Assembly: GCA_964346145.1 (NCBI GenBank)
Contig: CAYFTL010000008.1
Location: forward strand, 9,353-73,352
Length of the DNA: 64,000 nt
DNA from: CAYFTL01 sp964346145
GTDB taxonomy: Bacteria > Bacillota > Clostridia > Christensenellales > Aristaeellaceae
Direction: 5' to 3'
Shown: positions 8,204 to 17,387 of the stretch, one piece after another
How the letters are laid out: each line of letters starts with the position of its first letter
Position numbering within the stretch: the stretch's first letter is position 1
Program-made: the position numbers and the translations under genes
Notes under the pieces: generated by a model
Told to the model about the DNA's origin: nothing
What the model saw: only the letters and a program-made list of their open reading frames with translations
The model's database searches: none

Positions 8204-9352
8204 TTATTGGGCGCTGTACACCTCGCGGCCATCCACGAAGGTGCTGACCACTTGCCACTGGTCGTTTAGCAACACCATATCGGCTGGGTAGCCAGGAGCG
8301 ATGTGGCCCAGCTTATCGTCCAGGCCAATGGATTTTGCGGAGGTGGTGGACGCCATGGTCAAAGCTGCTTGGGGAGCGATGCCCAGTGTCAAAATCAGAT
8401 TGCGCACGGCGGCGTCCATGGTTAGGGTGGAGCCGGCCAGATTATCGCCGTCCACCAACCGGGCAGCGCCACCCTTGACGTACACGGGCAACCCGCCTAG
8501 CTCATACTGGCCATCGGGCATTTGGGTGGCCATCATGGCATCGGTAATGAGCACCACCAAGTCGGCGCCCTTGGCCGCGATGACCACTTTCACCGCGGTG
8601 GGGTGCAGGTGGATCAAGTCGGCGATCAGCTGTACAAACAGGCGGTCGTCCGAAAGCGCTGTGCCCACTACGCCCGGTTCGCGGTGGTGCAACGGCGACA
8701 TGGCGTTAAAAATGTGAGTCACCTGGGTGGCGCCCCAATCGACAGCCTTGGAAGCCAGAGCACAATCGGCTTCGGTGTGGCCTATAGACAACATAACTTT
8801 GCCCTTCAGCGCTTCCATTAGTTCCTGTGCACCAGGCAGCTCAGGCGCCAGGGTCAAAACCCGAACCACATCTTCGCATCCTTCGGTCATGCGCTTATAG
8901 TCTTCCAAACTGGGCGCCAGAAGGGTGTCGCCGCGTTGGGCACCTTTTTTGTTGATGTTCAAAAAGGGCGCTTCCATGTGACAACCCAGAACCTTAGAGC
9001 CATTATGTTGGCGGGCCATCGCCTTCTTGGTGCCCATCACACAAAAATGGGTTTCTTCGATCGTCGCGCTGACCGTAGTGGGCAGAAAGCCGGTGACGCC
9101 GTGGCGGGTCATGCCAGAAGCCATCTCCAAAATGGCTTCTTCGCCCTCCATAGAGTCGCGGCCGGCATAGCCGTGGATGTGAATGTCGATAAAGCCGGGT
9201 GCCAAAACCTTGCCTTGGGCATCCCACTGCTTTTCGCCGGCTTTGGGGGTAAGATCCGTGCCGATTTCTTGAATAATACCATCCTCAAAGCGAACGTTTG
9301 TTCGCTCAATCATTTGTTCGCCGGTAAACACCGTTGCATTCTGTATAATCAT
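8204..9352 (-). CDS. nagA: N-acetylglucosamine-6-phosphate deacetylase
   Basis: The 382-residue enzyme removes acetate from GlcNAc-6-phosphate, giving glucosamine-6-phosphate for NagB. It has the amidohydrolase motifs in order: 'IDIHIHGYAGRDSMEG', 'GCHMEAPFLN' (metal Glu), 'SIGHTEADCA', 'THIFNAMSPLHHREPG' and the catalytic Asp in 'VLITDAM'. ATG 9352 is chosen because AAGGAGG lies eight bases upstream; longer starts add an unrelated leader. The partner gene nagB is about 7 kb away on the other strand, so the two are not one operon here. The stop codon touches parS site 2. Confidence 0.95.
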   Translation of the reverse strand: MIIQNATVFTGEQMIERTNVRFEDGIIQEIGTDLTPKAGEKQWDAQGKVLAPGFIDIHIHGYAGRDSMEGEEAILEMASGMTRHGVTGFLPTTVSATIEETHFCVMGTKKAMARQHNGSKVLGCHMEAPFLNINKKGAQRGDTLLAPSLEDYKRMTEGCEDVVRVLTLAPELPGAQELMEALKGKVMLSIGHTEADCALASKAVDWGATQVTHIFNAMSPLHHREPGVVGTALSDDRLFVQLIADLIHLHPTAVKVVIAAKGADLVVLITDAMMATQMPDGQYELGGLPVYVKGGAARLVDGDNLAGSTLTMDAAVRNLILTLGIAPQAALTMASTTSAKSIGLDDKLGHIAPGYPADMVLLNDQWQVVSTFVDGREVYSAQ

Positions 9353-9600
9353 GACAATTCCTCCTTGTCTACAAAACAAATTTCCTATTCTCATTATAGT
9401 AGCATTGATGGCCGCGTTCAAGGGATTGCGGTTCTTTTTCTCAAACGAGGCGGACCGGGTTCGAGGGTTTTACGCTCTCATGGATTGTTGCCAATGGAAT
9501 TTTTTACAAAAAAGAGGGCGGTCATCTTTGTGATAGCCACTCTCTTTAAGCTCAATGATTTTAATTTTAAGGAGTTGCGCAACTGGTATTTTTTTGAACC

Positions 9601-9977
9601 CTAATTAGGTGTACGGCTGGACAGCAATTCCCGCAACGATTGCAAAATGCCGTTGTCGCCTTCCACCGAAATGTTGCCCGCCTTGTCGCAAATGCGTTCC
9701 AGATACTCGAGCTCCTTGAGCTTGAACAAGGTGGTGTTCTCGTCCATCAGTTTGGCGGTGTCCAGCAGGCTTTTGGTTGCCGCAATTTCTTCCCTGCGGG
9801 CGATTACGTTGGCCTGGACCGACTTTTCGGCTATCAGCACCTATTCATGATATCGCGAATTTCGCCTGGCAAGATGATGTTCTTAAGGCCGGCACTTAAG
9901 AAGGCTACACACAGCTCATCCTGATGCTCCTTCAGCTTTTCCAGTACAAAATTCCCGATGTTATCCTTCTGGCGTAA
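9601..9977 (-). pseudogene. SPFH/band-7 family protein remnant (N-terminally truncated, frameshifted)
   Basis: Two adjacent minus-strand frames together reconstruct the C-terminal third of a slipin-like SPFH protein. The first is 'KDNIGNFVLEKLKEHQ...GEIRDIMN'; the second continues as 'VLIAEKSVQANVIARREE', ending with the family tail 'LQSLRELLS'. The frame changes near 9838, where one base seems lost (AG for an expected codon such as ACG). Everything upstream of about residue 'LRQKDN' is missing, and the sequence before 9977 is unrelated. Truncation at the 5' side means this is a true remnant even if the frameshift is a sequencing error. Confidence 0.8.
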
Positions 9978-10124
9978 CCAATGAAAATAGGAAAACGGTG
10001 CACAAAACGGTATCCTCCAAAAGCGCAAAGCTCTGGTGTTTGCGGCGGCAGACAAAAACTTGTCGCCTCCGCCGAATATTTCGGGCAATCACATTTTTTA
10101 CCTGATTAAACAGGGTGCAACGAA

Positions 10125-10198
10125 TTGCAGGGGGATTTGCTCCCCCAAGGACGTGTCCTCATCAGCTTTTGATTGCTTCACCGCTAAGCTATCTCCCC
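10125..10198 (-). other. Possible degenerate tRNA (class II-like) remnant
   Basis: On the minus strand GGGGAGA-TA is followed by a good D-arm (GCTTAGCGGTGAAGC). A short hairpin AGGAC/GTCCT could be a long variable arm, and a GGGGG/CCCCC stem with the 7-base loop AGCAAAT looks like a damaged T-arm. The acceptor 3' strand does not pair with the 5' strand and the anticodon arm is malformed. Only part of a tRNA pattern is present. Confidence 0.3.
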
Positions 10199-10717
10199 AA
10201 TAAGAAGAGAAGAAATTGAACCTTCGAATACATCAAAAGAACGAAGTGCATTGCGCATGCAACTTGTTCGGGCGCACATCCGGCATACCGGGAAGCAGGG
10301 CTATCGGCACCGCGCGGCGATAAAACGCCGCTGCATAGGACTACAGCGCCATATTACAAAGGCTTAAGAGCCTCTATAAACAACTTTTTAATAAGGCTTT
10401 GCCGAAAACTATTTCCGGCTTATCCGGGGGTTCAAAGCGCTTGCATGTATGTGCGCAGCTTTCTGAAAAATAGATGCTTTGACGCCGGCCGTTACAAATA
10501 TTAGTTACCTTCAATTATACAATAATTTATTATTGACTGATAACTATATTTTAACAGAAAGGCTGTCGCGTTATCGTATTCGATATTGGTGCCGATGTTT
10601 CTATGCGGTTTGCTGTTTTTTGGCGGTGTTAAGGGATAAATTTCTATGGCGCTGCAAGAAAAGGATAAGCTTTGTGAAAAGCACTTTTCCTTAGAGGGTT
10701 CCCCGATTATTACGCCC
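10199..10717. other. Gene-poor intergenic region
   Basis: About 520 bases without a credible coding frame. Base composition changes from mixed to AT-rich after 10490. I see no tRNA, riboswitch or mobile-element pattern here. Together with the SPFH remnant and the damaged tRNA-like sequence it looks like decaying DNA. Confidence 0.5.
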
Positions 10718-10751
10718 AAAGGGCCTGCAAACTTTTGTTTGCAGGCCCTTT
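10718..10751. terminator. Strong terminator after the LRR surface-protein gene
   Basis: The 15-bp perfect inverted repeat AAAGGGCCTGCAAAC/GTTTGCAGGCCCTTT has a 4-base loop. It sits 37 bases downstream of the minus-strand LRR gene stop. T-rich sequence follows on the plus side, so either strand could be terminated. Confidence 0.8.
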
Positions 10752-10787
10752 GCTTTTAGTTTATTGGTGTGCCGTAAGCAGATTTAA

Positions 10788-12850
10788 TTATACGTTTTTC
10801 CGTTTTTTCAATACGATAATCAGTATAACAACGATTACCGCGGCAGCTGCCAACAGCCCTACATACAACCAGATGTTGGTGTTGTCACCGGTCTGGGCCA
10901 CTTCACTATCGGTATCGGGTTCTTCCGTAGGCTTGGCGGTTGGTTTTTCGGTAGGCTCCTCAGTGGGCTCCTCGGTAGGTTCTTCGCTGGGAGCTGCCGT
11001 AGGTTCTTCCGTGGGTTGTGCCGTAGGCTCTGCGGTCGGTGTTGCGGTGGGCTCTTTGGTAGGTGTTACCGTGGGTTCCGTAGTGGGTGCTGTTGTGGGG
11101 GTGGGGGTAGGTTCTTCAATCTTTTCCCATTGGGCTACGTAAGTAACATCTTGGGTTACAGTGTCGGCTACATCCGGCTGCCAACCTTTAAAGATATAGC
11201 CTTCCCGGGTGGGATCCTCGCCAAAGGCGGGGGTTGCTTCTCCTTCGATCACCGTGTGCACCTGATTAGCAAACACTTCTTCATCATCAACGCCATCGGT
11301 GTAGGTGACGGTGTATTTGGTAATGGGAGTCAGCCTGTAAGTTAGGAAACCACCGAAAGTGTTGTTGACTTTTTCCGCGGTTTGTTTCCAGGAAAAGTAA
11401 AACCATTGTTCGCCCGAATCCAAGGCTTGCGGAGTAAGTTTGGTCATGTCCACGACCAACTCATCCGTAGCGGCGTCGTAATAATAGGCATCACTGCCGC
11501 CAAAGGAATCGGCCAAGGTGGGCTCTACCGCTTCGGCAATGTTGACATAGCCCTTAAGTGGGTTGGGGATCCGGTAGGCGGTATCGTCCATATCCACTTC
11601 GCCAAGGTTGTAGTCGCGTTGTTGACCGCTTACCCTGGCGTACTTAATTTTGCTGGTATCGATATTGCTGGCATCAACAATGTGGTTGTTGTACAGTTCA
11701 AGGGCCAAGTTCACGGCAGTCTGTTGATCCAGCGCAGAGATATCGTAAATATCATTGTTGCCCAAATACAAAGCGCTTGTAAACTGCATGCCTTTTAGGG
11801 GCTAATGTCCCGGATTTTATTGTCATCCAAGTACAGATTTTGGAGTCCGGACCTTCCTTGCAGGGGTGACAAATCCGAAATGTTGTTGTCGCTGGCATAG
11901 AAAACGTTCAAGTTGGGCATGTTCGCAGCAAAAGCGATGCTGGAAATTCCCGTGTTCATCACGTTCAAAAAAGTTAGCTTGGTGAGGGAGGAGAAAAATG
12001 CGGTGTCGGAATCAGAAAGCGGTACATTTTCCAAATTCAAGTTTGTTAAAGTTGCCGCAGAATTCGTCAAAAAAGCAAGACCCTGAGGCGTGCTAGAGAC
12101 GTTAGATAACCTGAAGTTCTTTATCTTGTTCAAGTTTTGCAGCGGTCCCAGATCGGTAATATTGTGTTTATCAAACTGTATGCTGGTCAGGTTGGTGGCG
12201 TGCTGTAAGCCCGCTACGCTTGTTACGGAGGTTCCTCCAAATATCTCGACATAACTGAGTTTTAGGATATTTTCGGTGGTTATGGGCTGGCTAGCGCTCA
12301 GCCCGAGTTTTCCACGCACGTAAGCCAACAAAGTTGGATCGGTAAAATCGGCGGTGATGTCGGTGACCTCGTCGGCAAAGAGTTCCATCTCCGGCTCTTC
12401 GTCGGCCAGCAGTTCTTCTTCACTTTCGATAGGCTCGGCGGTTTCTTCTGGAGTCTCGTCGGTTGGGGCGGGCGCCTCGGTGGGCGTCTCGGTGGCTTCT
12501 TCAGCAGGAGCTTCAGTGGGCTCTTCGGTGGCCTCGGCAGTTTCTACCGGTTCCTCGGTTTGGGCCGGTTCTTGGCTTTCTTCAGCTTCAGCGGTTTCTG
12601 CTGGCTCTTCGGTCACCGGCTCCTGGGTTTCTTCAACGTCGGCGGTTTCTGCCGGCTCGTCGGTAGGCTCGGCCGTGGGCTCCTGTGTGGCTTCTGTCGG
12701 ATTTTCAGCTGTGATTTCGCTCTGGCCTTCAATGGGTTCTGCATATACAAAACCTGCTCCGAACACAGAAGTGAAAACCAGCAGCGCGCTTAATAACACG
12801 GAAACCAAATGTTTTTTGTTGTGATTTTTCACTGTGATCGTTCCTTTCAT
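10788..12850 (-). pseudogene. Leucine-rich-repeat cell-surface protein, split by a 1-base frameshift
   Basis: Two frames form one protein of about 687 residues. In order they encode a signal peptide (residues 15-37), a long Glu/Pro/Thr-rich region (to about 150), about seven internalin-like LRRs, an InlB-type B-repeat ('YTVTYTDGV...GYIFKGWQPD...YVAQWEK'), a second (P/E)T-rich stalk, the sorting-like motif 'VAQTGD', a membrane helix and the tail KKRKNV. The frame breaks at the C run 11798-11801: one more C turns 'DISP-stop' into 'DISPLKGMQFTSALYLGNN', restoring an LRR. The full span is 2063 bases, 2 modulo 3, as expected for one lost base. It is probably wall-anchored and extracellular. A sequencing error, phase variation or real decay are all possible. 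Confidence 0.85.
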
Positions 12851-12939
12851 TACCCAATAATTTGTTTTGTTTAATCTTTAAGCTGTGCTCAAAGACTCGG
12901 CTTTACATAAGACAAATATGTAAAAATCATATACATAAT

Positions 12940-12968
12940 ACTATACCAGTAGAGTTTGGTTTTGACAA
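12940..12968 (-). promoter_or_regulatory. Promoter of the LRR surface-protein gene
   Basis: Minus-strand TTGTCA (12963-12968), a 17-base spacer and TATAGT (12940-12945) lie about 90 bases before the start codon at 12850. The boxes and spacing are close to the SigA consensus. Confidence 0.65.
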
Positions 12969-13233
12969 TAAAAATGATGGCGTGAAGCAAATGTTTACCA
13001 TCGTTTTACTTTAAAGACGAATAAAAGTGATAATGCTATATGCTACTGGTTTAACGGAAACGATTGATGCCGAGCTTTTTAGTAAAGTGTATTGATCTTC
13101 ATCCGGGACACAAATGGCATACAGATGCCTGGCGATTTTCTTTGAATGGGTGTATTTTGTAAAGGAAAGATTGCCAAACGCAGCATTTTTCGGATCAATG
13201 CAAAAAACTAGCTGATATTTCTCTCTTTTATGT

Positions 13234-13295
13234 TATAATGGGATTGCTATAACGATTTCACGGTATTTTGTATATCCTATATTTGTGAAATCGTT
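13234..13295 (+). promoter_or_regulatory. -10 box and inverted repeat upstream of the DUF5711-like gene
   Basis: TATAAT at 13234-13239 has no clear -35 box. It is followed by an 11-bp perfect inverted repeat (AACGATTTCAC at 13251-13261, GTGAAATCGTT at 13285-13295) with a 23-base AT-rich loop. This could be an operator or a leader RNA hairpin about 100 bases before the gene. The rest of the 12851-13397 interval shows only the LRR promoter on the other strand. Confidence 0.45.
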
Positions 13296-13397
13296 TTGGC
13301 GGTTGTGCTGTTGCAAAACAGAACGATGGAACAAAAAAGGCTTTTTTCGCTGGAGAGCGAACAATTTATATAGCGTTTAATAAATCAGGAGGATTCC

Positions 13398-14483
13398 ATG
13401 GAGAAATCATCTCGAAAACCGCTTTCATGGATCGTCGTCCTGCTGCTGGTGGCTGTGTTTGTAGCGGCCTCTTATGGCTTGGCACAGCTGCTTAAAAGAA
13501 ATGAGACTACACGCCTCACCCAGGCCATCAAACTGCCTGCGTTGCCGACCCAATATATTTGGCCATACAAAGACGGACTTATTTATTACGACGGAACCGT
13601 GCTGCACGCCCTCAACGGAGCCGGGGAACAAATCTGGCCGTATTCGGCAGGCGCCGATAGCCAATTCTTTACGGATTCGGGCATCGTTGCTGCGTGGTCG
13701 GGAACTTCGCTGGCTTTTTTGGACGGGAGCGGCGCGCCCATATATTCGGACGCGTTGGAAGACAAAGTATTGTCTGCAAGAGCGGGAAAACATTTCTTGG
13801 TAGCACAGGTTGGCGAGCAGTTGAACAGTACGCTGGTGGTCATTGAGCGATCTTCGGGCAAGCAGATCGACCGCATATCCCTGGAAAACAAAACCTTGTT
13901 GGATTACGGATTTTTCAGCGAAGATAGGATGCTGTGGGTGATGCTGTTGGACACCGAAGGGACTATGCCGGTAAGCTCGGTCACAACATACCGGCCGGGC
14001 AAGACCCAACACCGCGCCGCTCAAGAGTCCGATCAGATTTTGTACCACGCAATGTTTGACGAAACCGATATGATCACCATCGGTACGTCCTATATAAAGC
14101 ATTACGATTACACTGGAGCCGAGATAGAAGCCCAGCAGCGCCTGGTTTACGGGTGGTACATGGTCGATGAGGAAAACGGAAAGATGGCCTTTGTGCCCAC
14201 CCAGCAAGCCGATGGCGGGCTGCGTGCAAAGGAAATTCGCATCCTTTCGGACTCGAGTGATCGAGCCGTACATATGCCCTTTGAGTGCAAAGCGGTCTTT
14301 GTGTCCAAGGGCAAGATTTATGGATTTTCGGACAAGTATGTGATGGAAGTCACCGAAAATTCCAAGTCGATGCGAACCAAGGAGTTGCCCATCCAGGCAG
14401 ATCAGGTGCTGGGCATCACCGACAGCCAATCGGCTATTGTGATTTCCGGGGAAGGCGTGTATCTGGTCCCGTTGAATGCGTAA
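13398..14483 (+). CDS. DUF5711-like membrane-anchored beta-propeller-type protein
   Basis: The 361-residue protein has a short basic start, one membrane helix (about residues 11-31) and then a long extracytoplasmic region made of repeating short beta-strand units ('LIYYDGTVLHALNGAGEQIW', 'GTSLAFLDGSGAPI'). These resemble the PQQ/WD-like blades of the DUF5711 group seen in Clostridia. It has no catalytic motif that I recognise. AGGAGG lies eight bases before ATG 13398. It is 42 bases upstream of the CvpA gene and likely in one transcript with it. Confidence 0.6.
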   Translation: MEKSSRKPLSWIVVLLLVAVFVAASYGLAQLLKRNETTRLTQAIKLPALPTQYIWPYKDGLIYYDGTVLHALNGAGEQIWPYSAGADSQFFTDSGIVAAWSGTSLAFLDGSGAPIYSDALEDKVLSARAGKHFLVAQVGEQLNSTLVVIERSSGKQIDRISLENKTLLDYGFFSEDRMLWVMLLDTEGTMPVSSVTTYRPGKTQHRAAQESDQILYHAMFDETDMITIGTSYIKHYDYTGAEIEAQQRLVYGWYMVDEENGKMAFVPTQQADGGLRAKEIRILSDSSDRAVHMPFECKAVFVSKGKIYGFSDKYVMEVTENSKSMRTKELPIQADQVLGITDSQSAIVISGEGVYLVPLNA

Positions 14484-14525
14484 CGCGCCATAATCATAAA
14501 CCACTGAGTTTTAGGAGGAATCCGC

Positions 14526-15257
14526 ATGAACATCATTGACTTAATCTTCATCGCCATACTGGGGTTGAGCCTGGTCGCGGGGATGCGCAGGGGCTTTTTG
14601 GCCTCGGTATTGCTTACGCTGGGCTTCTTTGGCGCCTGGGTGGCAGCCAATGCGCTGTATCCCCAGCTGGTGGCCATCATCGAAAGCAATACAAATTTGA
14701 CCGGCAGCATATTGTATTACATTGATACATCGTCGCTGTTTTCAACGGCGGGGTTGGCCAACATGAACATTGCCGATGCGCTGGCCAACGAGCATGCCCA
14801 ACTGGAACAGGCCATCGTCGAGCTGGGCAACGCCCACGTTCCCTCCCTCATCTTGGAAAGTTTTAAAGCCAATGTTCAGGGCAATGCCTTTGCAAACGTG
14901 CCCAACATGACCACCTTGTCCCAATATTTAAACCAGACTTTGCTGGACTCGGTGGTCAATGTGCTGTCGTTTGTCGCTATTTTTGCGGTGGGCTACATGG
15001 TGGTCTCCTTCCTAGTCAATCTGCTGGATCACGTGATTCAATTCCCGTTGCTCCGCCACTTTGACTGGTTGCTCGGCGGTGTTTTCGGCTTGGTGCGCGG
15101 CGGCGTTATCATTGCGGTGCTCTGCTCCATATTGCCTACGGCCCTTTCGGCCATATCCTTGGATGTGATACAGGAAATGGTCAACACCTCCAAGTTTGTG
15201 TCCATGTTTAAAGATGTGGGTTTCCTAAACAGCTTGATAGGCAACACTCGCTTGTAA
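14526..15257 (+). CDS. cvpA: CvpA family membrane protein
   Basis: The 243-residue protein starts 'MNIIDLIFIAILGLSLVAGMRRGFLASV', the characteristic CvpA opening (first helix, then Gly-x-x-x-Gly). It has four membrane helices in all, the last pair with 'GGVFGLVRGGVIIAVLCSILP', which is also typical. CvpA proteins affect colicin V production and envelope homeostasis; the molecular role is unclear. A periplasm-sized loop of about 90 residues separates helices two and three. RBS AGGAGG. It ends one base inside a large palindromic terminator. Confidence 0.85.
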   Translation: MNIIDLIFIAILGLSLVAGMRRGFLASVLLTLGFFGAWVAANALYPQLVAIIESNTNLTGSILYYIDTSSLFSTAGLANMNIADALANEHAQLEQAIVELGNAHVPSLILESFKANVQGNAFANVPNMTTLSQYLNQTLLDSVVNVLSFVAIFAVGYMVVSFLVNLLDHVIQFPLLRHFDWLLGGVFGLVRGGVIIAVLCSILPTALSAISLDVIQEMVNTSKFVSMFKDVGFLNSLIGNTRL

Positions 15258-15304
15258 AACCAATAAAAAACGCCGCTTACGTAAGCGGCGTTTTTTATTG
15301 GTTT
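15257..15304. terminator. 48-bp perfect palindromic bidirectional terminator
   Basis: The sequence from AAACCAATAAAAAACG to its exact complement CGTTTTTTATTGGTTT forms a 24-bp perfect palindrome with no loop bases. A and T runs lie inside the stem. It separates the convergent cvpA and degV genes and can serve both strands. Confidence 0.9.
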
Positions 15305-15311
15305 GAAGTTG

Positions 15312-16202
15312 TTATCCCCTGGGTTTGTCGCCAAAGAAGAACAGTGCTACCGTGCCCGGGCCCGAATGGCTGCCGATGACCGGGCCGACGGTGTTGGTGA
15401 TCATTACATCCACACCAAAGCGCTTTTTGATCATTTGAACCACCAGCGCACAATCCTCGGCGCAATCTCCGTGGGAGATGAACACCGGGGTTTGGGTGGG
15501 ATCCGAACAGTTTTGCTCCATTTTGTCCACCAGGGTGCGCAGCGCTTTCTTACGGCCTTGCACTTTTTCCTTGGGAATCAGGTGGCCTTCATCGTCCACG
15601 TTGAGCACAGGTTTGATGGACAACATGGTGCCCAAGAAAGCTGCAGTCGCTGAAACCCGGCCGCCGCGTTTTAAGAAGTTTAGATCGTCCACGGTAAACC
15701 AGTGGTGTAATTGGAACTTGTTATCTTCCAGCCAGCGCTCAACCTCGGGGCCTTCCATGCCCTGCCCTACCAGCTCTACTGCCTTGTGCACCAGCAAGCC
15801 CTGCCCCAGGGAGGCGCAGAGCGAATCGACCAAGCCAATGTAGCGATCGGGAAACTCTTTGCGCAGCTGTTGAACAGCGATATAAGCGCCGCTATAAGAG
15901 CCACTCAAGCCCGAGGAAAAGCAAATATACAAAACATCGCGGCCTGCCTCTAATTCGGGGCGAAGCGCCTGCAGGACCGCGTCCTGGTTGACCTGGGCGG
16001 TAATGCTCATCTCGCCTGAGCGCAACATTTCATAAAATGCATGGGGCTCCAGGTAATCGGGGTCTTTGGGATCCCGGGTGGCGGTGTAGTCCTTGCCTTT
16101 CAGGTGAAAACTGAAGGGCAAGATTTGTATGTTATTTTGCTGAGTATAGGCCAGCGGCAAATCGCAACAGCTATCGGTGAACAAGGAAATACTCATCGGC
16201 AT
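15312..16202 (-). CDS. DegV family fatty-acid-binding protein
   Basis: The 296-residue protein has the DegV pattern: 'ISLFTDSCCDLPLAY' at the start, 'ITAQVNQDAV', 'CFSSGLSGSYSGAYIA' near residue 95, 'VDSLCASLGQGLLV' and 'LNFLKRGGRVSATAAFLGTMLSIKPVL'. DegV/FakB proteins bind a fatty acid and present it to the FakA kinase, which is not in this window. ATG 16196 is also a possible start and is better spaced from GGAGG than ATG 16202. It is a single-gene unit facing a shared terminator. Confidence 0.92.
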   Translation of the reverse strand: MPMSISLFTDSCCDLPLAYTQQNNIQILPFSFHLKGKDYTATRDPKDPDYLEPHAFYEMLRSGEMSITAQVNQDAVLQALRPELEAGRDVLYICFSSGLSGSYSGAYIAVQQLRKEFPDRYIGLVDSLCASLGQGLLVHKAVELVGQGMEGPEVERWLEDNKFQLHHWFTVDDLNFLKRGGRVSATAAFLGTMLSIKPVLNVDDEGHLIPKEKVQGRKKALRTLVDKMEQNCSDPTQTPVFISHGDCAEDCALVVQMIKKRFGVDVMITNTVGPVIGSHSGPGTVALFFFGDKPRG

Positions 16203-16417
16203 AACTCCTCCCTATATTTTAGAAATAATCCTTTCGCACATTATAACACAGCCCATTTAACGGGACAATATGAATAATGTTTGGAAGGTAGCCTGCCTGA
16301 TTTGCTGCTTTGAGATAGATAAATGCGCGTTTTCGTGTTATACTGATCGCGTGTTTTTAAACAACGGCGTTTGCCATGTTTTTCATGAAACTATTGAGTT
16401 ATTAGGAGGAATCAGCA

Positions 16418-17143
16418 ATGAAAGTGCACGTTTTCAAAGACTCCCAGGCGGTTGCCAAGGCAGCGGCTATGATTTTTGCGGCGCAGATGAGCGAAAAACC
16501 CGATAGCGTTTTGGGTCTGGCCACTGGTGCCACGCCTGTGGAGACATATAAGGAAATTATCAGCCTGTACAACGATGGACAGATAGATTTTGCAAAAGCG
16601 CACAGCTACAACCTGGATGAGTACATCGGCCTGGAACCCGATCACCCGCAGAGCTACCGCTACTTTATGCAAGAGCAGCTGTTCAACCATATTAACATTG
16701 ATCCCCAAAATACCCACGTTCCCAGCGGTATCGCTAGGGATTTGGCTGCAGTGTGTGCCGCGTACGATGCTGCCATTAAATCCGACGGTGGCATTGACCT
16801 GCAGCTGCTGGGCATTGGGAAAAACGCCCACATCGGATTCAACGAGCCCTCCGACCATTTTTCGAAGGGCACCTTGGTGGCCGACCTCACTGAATCCACC
16901 ATCAACGCCAACGCCAAGTTCTTTGATTCCGCCGATGAAATGCCCCGGCAAGCGGTGAGCATGGGCATCGCCAGCATCATGAAATCCTGCAAGATTTTGC
17001 TGATTGCGTTGGGCGAGGATAAGGCCAAGGCCATATCGGACATGGTCAACGGGCCGATCACGCCCCAAGTGCCCGCCAGCATTTTGCAGCTGCACGACAA
17101 CGTAATCGTGTTGCTGGATAAAGCAGCGGCCTCCTTGCTCTAA
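16418..17143 (+). CDS. nagB: Glucosamine-6-phosphate deaminase
   Basis: The 241-residue enzyme converts glucosamine-6-phosphate to fructose-6-phosphate and ammonia. Diagnostic segments are 'VLGLATGATPVETYKEI' (phosphate loop, about residue 30), 'SYNLDEYIGLEPDHPQSY' with the catalytic Asp, and 'LLGIGKNAHIGFNEPS' near residue 130. The usual His in GxDGHIGFNEP is present here as 'NAHIGFNEP'. The length is slightly short of the E. coli enzyme, as in other Firmicutes. RBS AGGAGG lies ten bases before ATG. It completes the pathway begun by NagA but is transcribed alone, with a hairpin terminator after it. Confidence 0.95.
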   Translation: MKVHVFKDSQAVAKAAAMIFAAQMSEKPDSVLGLATGATPVETYKEIISLYNDGQIDFAKAHSYNLDEYIGLEPDHPQSYRYFMQEQLFNHINIDPQNTHVPSGIARDLAAVCAAYDAAIKSDGGIDLQLLGIGKNAHIGFNEPSDHFSKGTLVADLTESTINANAKFFDSADEMPRQAVSMGIASIMKSCKILLIALGEDKAKAISDMVNGPITPQVPASILQLHDNVIVLLDKAAASLL

Positions 17144-17156
17144 TTTCTAAAAAAGA

Positions 17157-17195
17157 AGAGAAGCCTGCAAAGCTTTGTCCTTTGCAGGCTTTCTT
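17157..17195 (+). terminator. Terminator after nagB
   Basis: The stem AAGCCTGCAAAG/CTTTGCAGGCTT (17161-17172 with 17180-17191) is followed by TTCTTT, 18 bases after the nagB stop. Confidence 0.8.
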
Positions 17196-17387
17196 TATGG
17201 GATTTTATTATAAAAACGTAATTTTTATTTTATAAGCTAGAGCTGGTTTCGTTCTGCTGATTTATGGTTATGTAGCTTATAGCGATCCGCTGGGTTCGCT
17301 ATTTTTGAGTAGAGTTTGTTGCGACCTGAACCCAATGTTATAGGGCGCATTTGCATACCAGATTTTGTTACTTTCAAGGACAATTTT

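Noticed and set aside
8100..8260. Replication origin with DnaA boxes beside parS
   Set aside because: I saw no cluster of TTATCCACA-like boxes; parS alone does not mark oriC.
10735..11142. Frame with Val-Gly-Ser repeats on the plus strand
   Set aside because: It is the antisense reading of the Pro-Thr-Glu repeats of the LRR protein stalk.
10788..12850. CRISPR or tandem DNA repeat in the Pro-Thr-Glu regions
   Set aside because: The repetition is at the protein level with irregular units; no spacers or constant repeat length.
13425..14504. 359-residue minus-strand frame opposite the DUF5711-like gene
   Set aside because: It has no start signal and is unlike any protein; the plus-strand gene has RBS, signal anchor and operon context.
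15257..15304. The large palindrome as a mobile-element or integration site
   Set aside because: Its A/T runs and position between convergent stops fit a two-way terminator.
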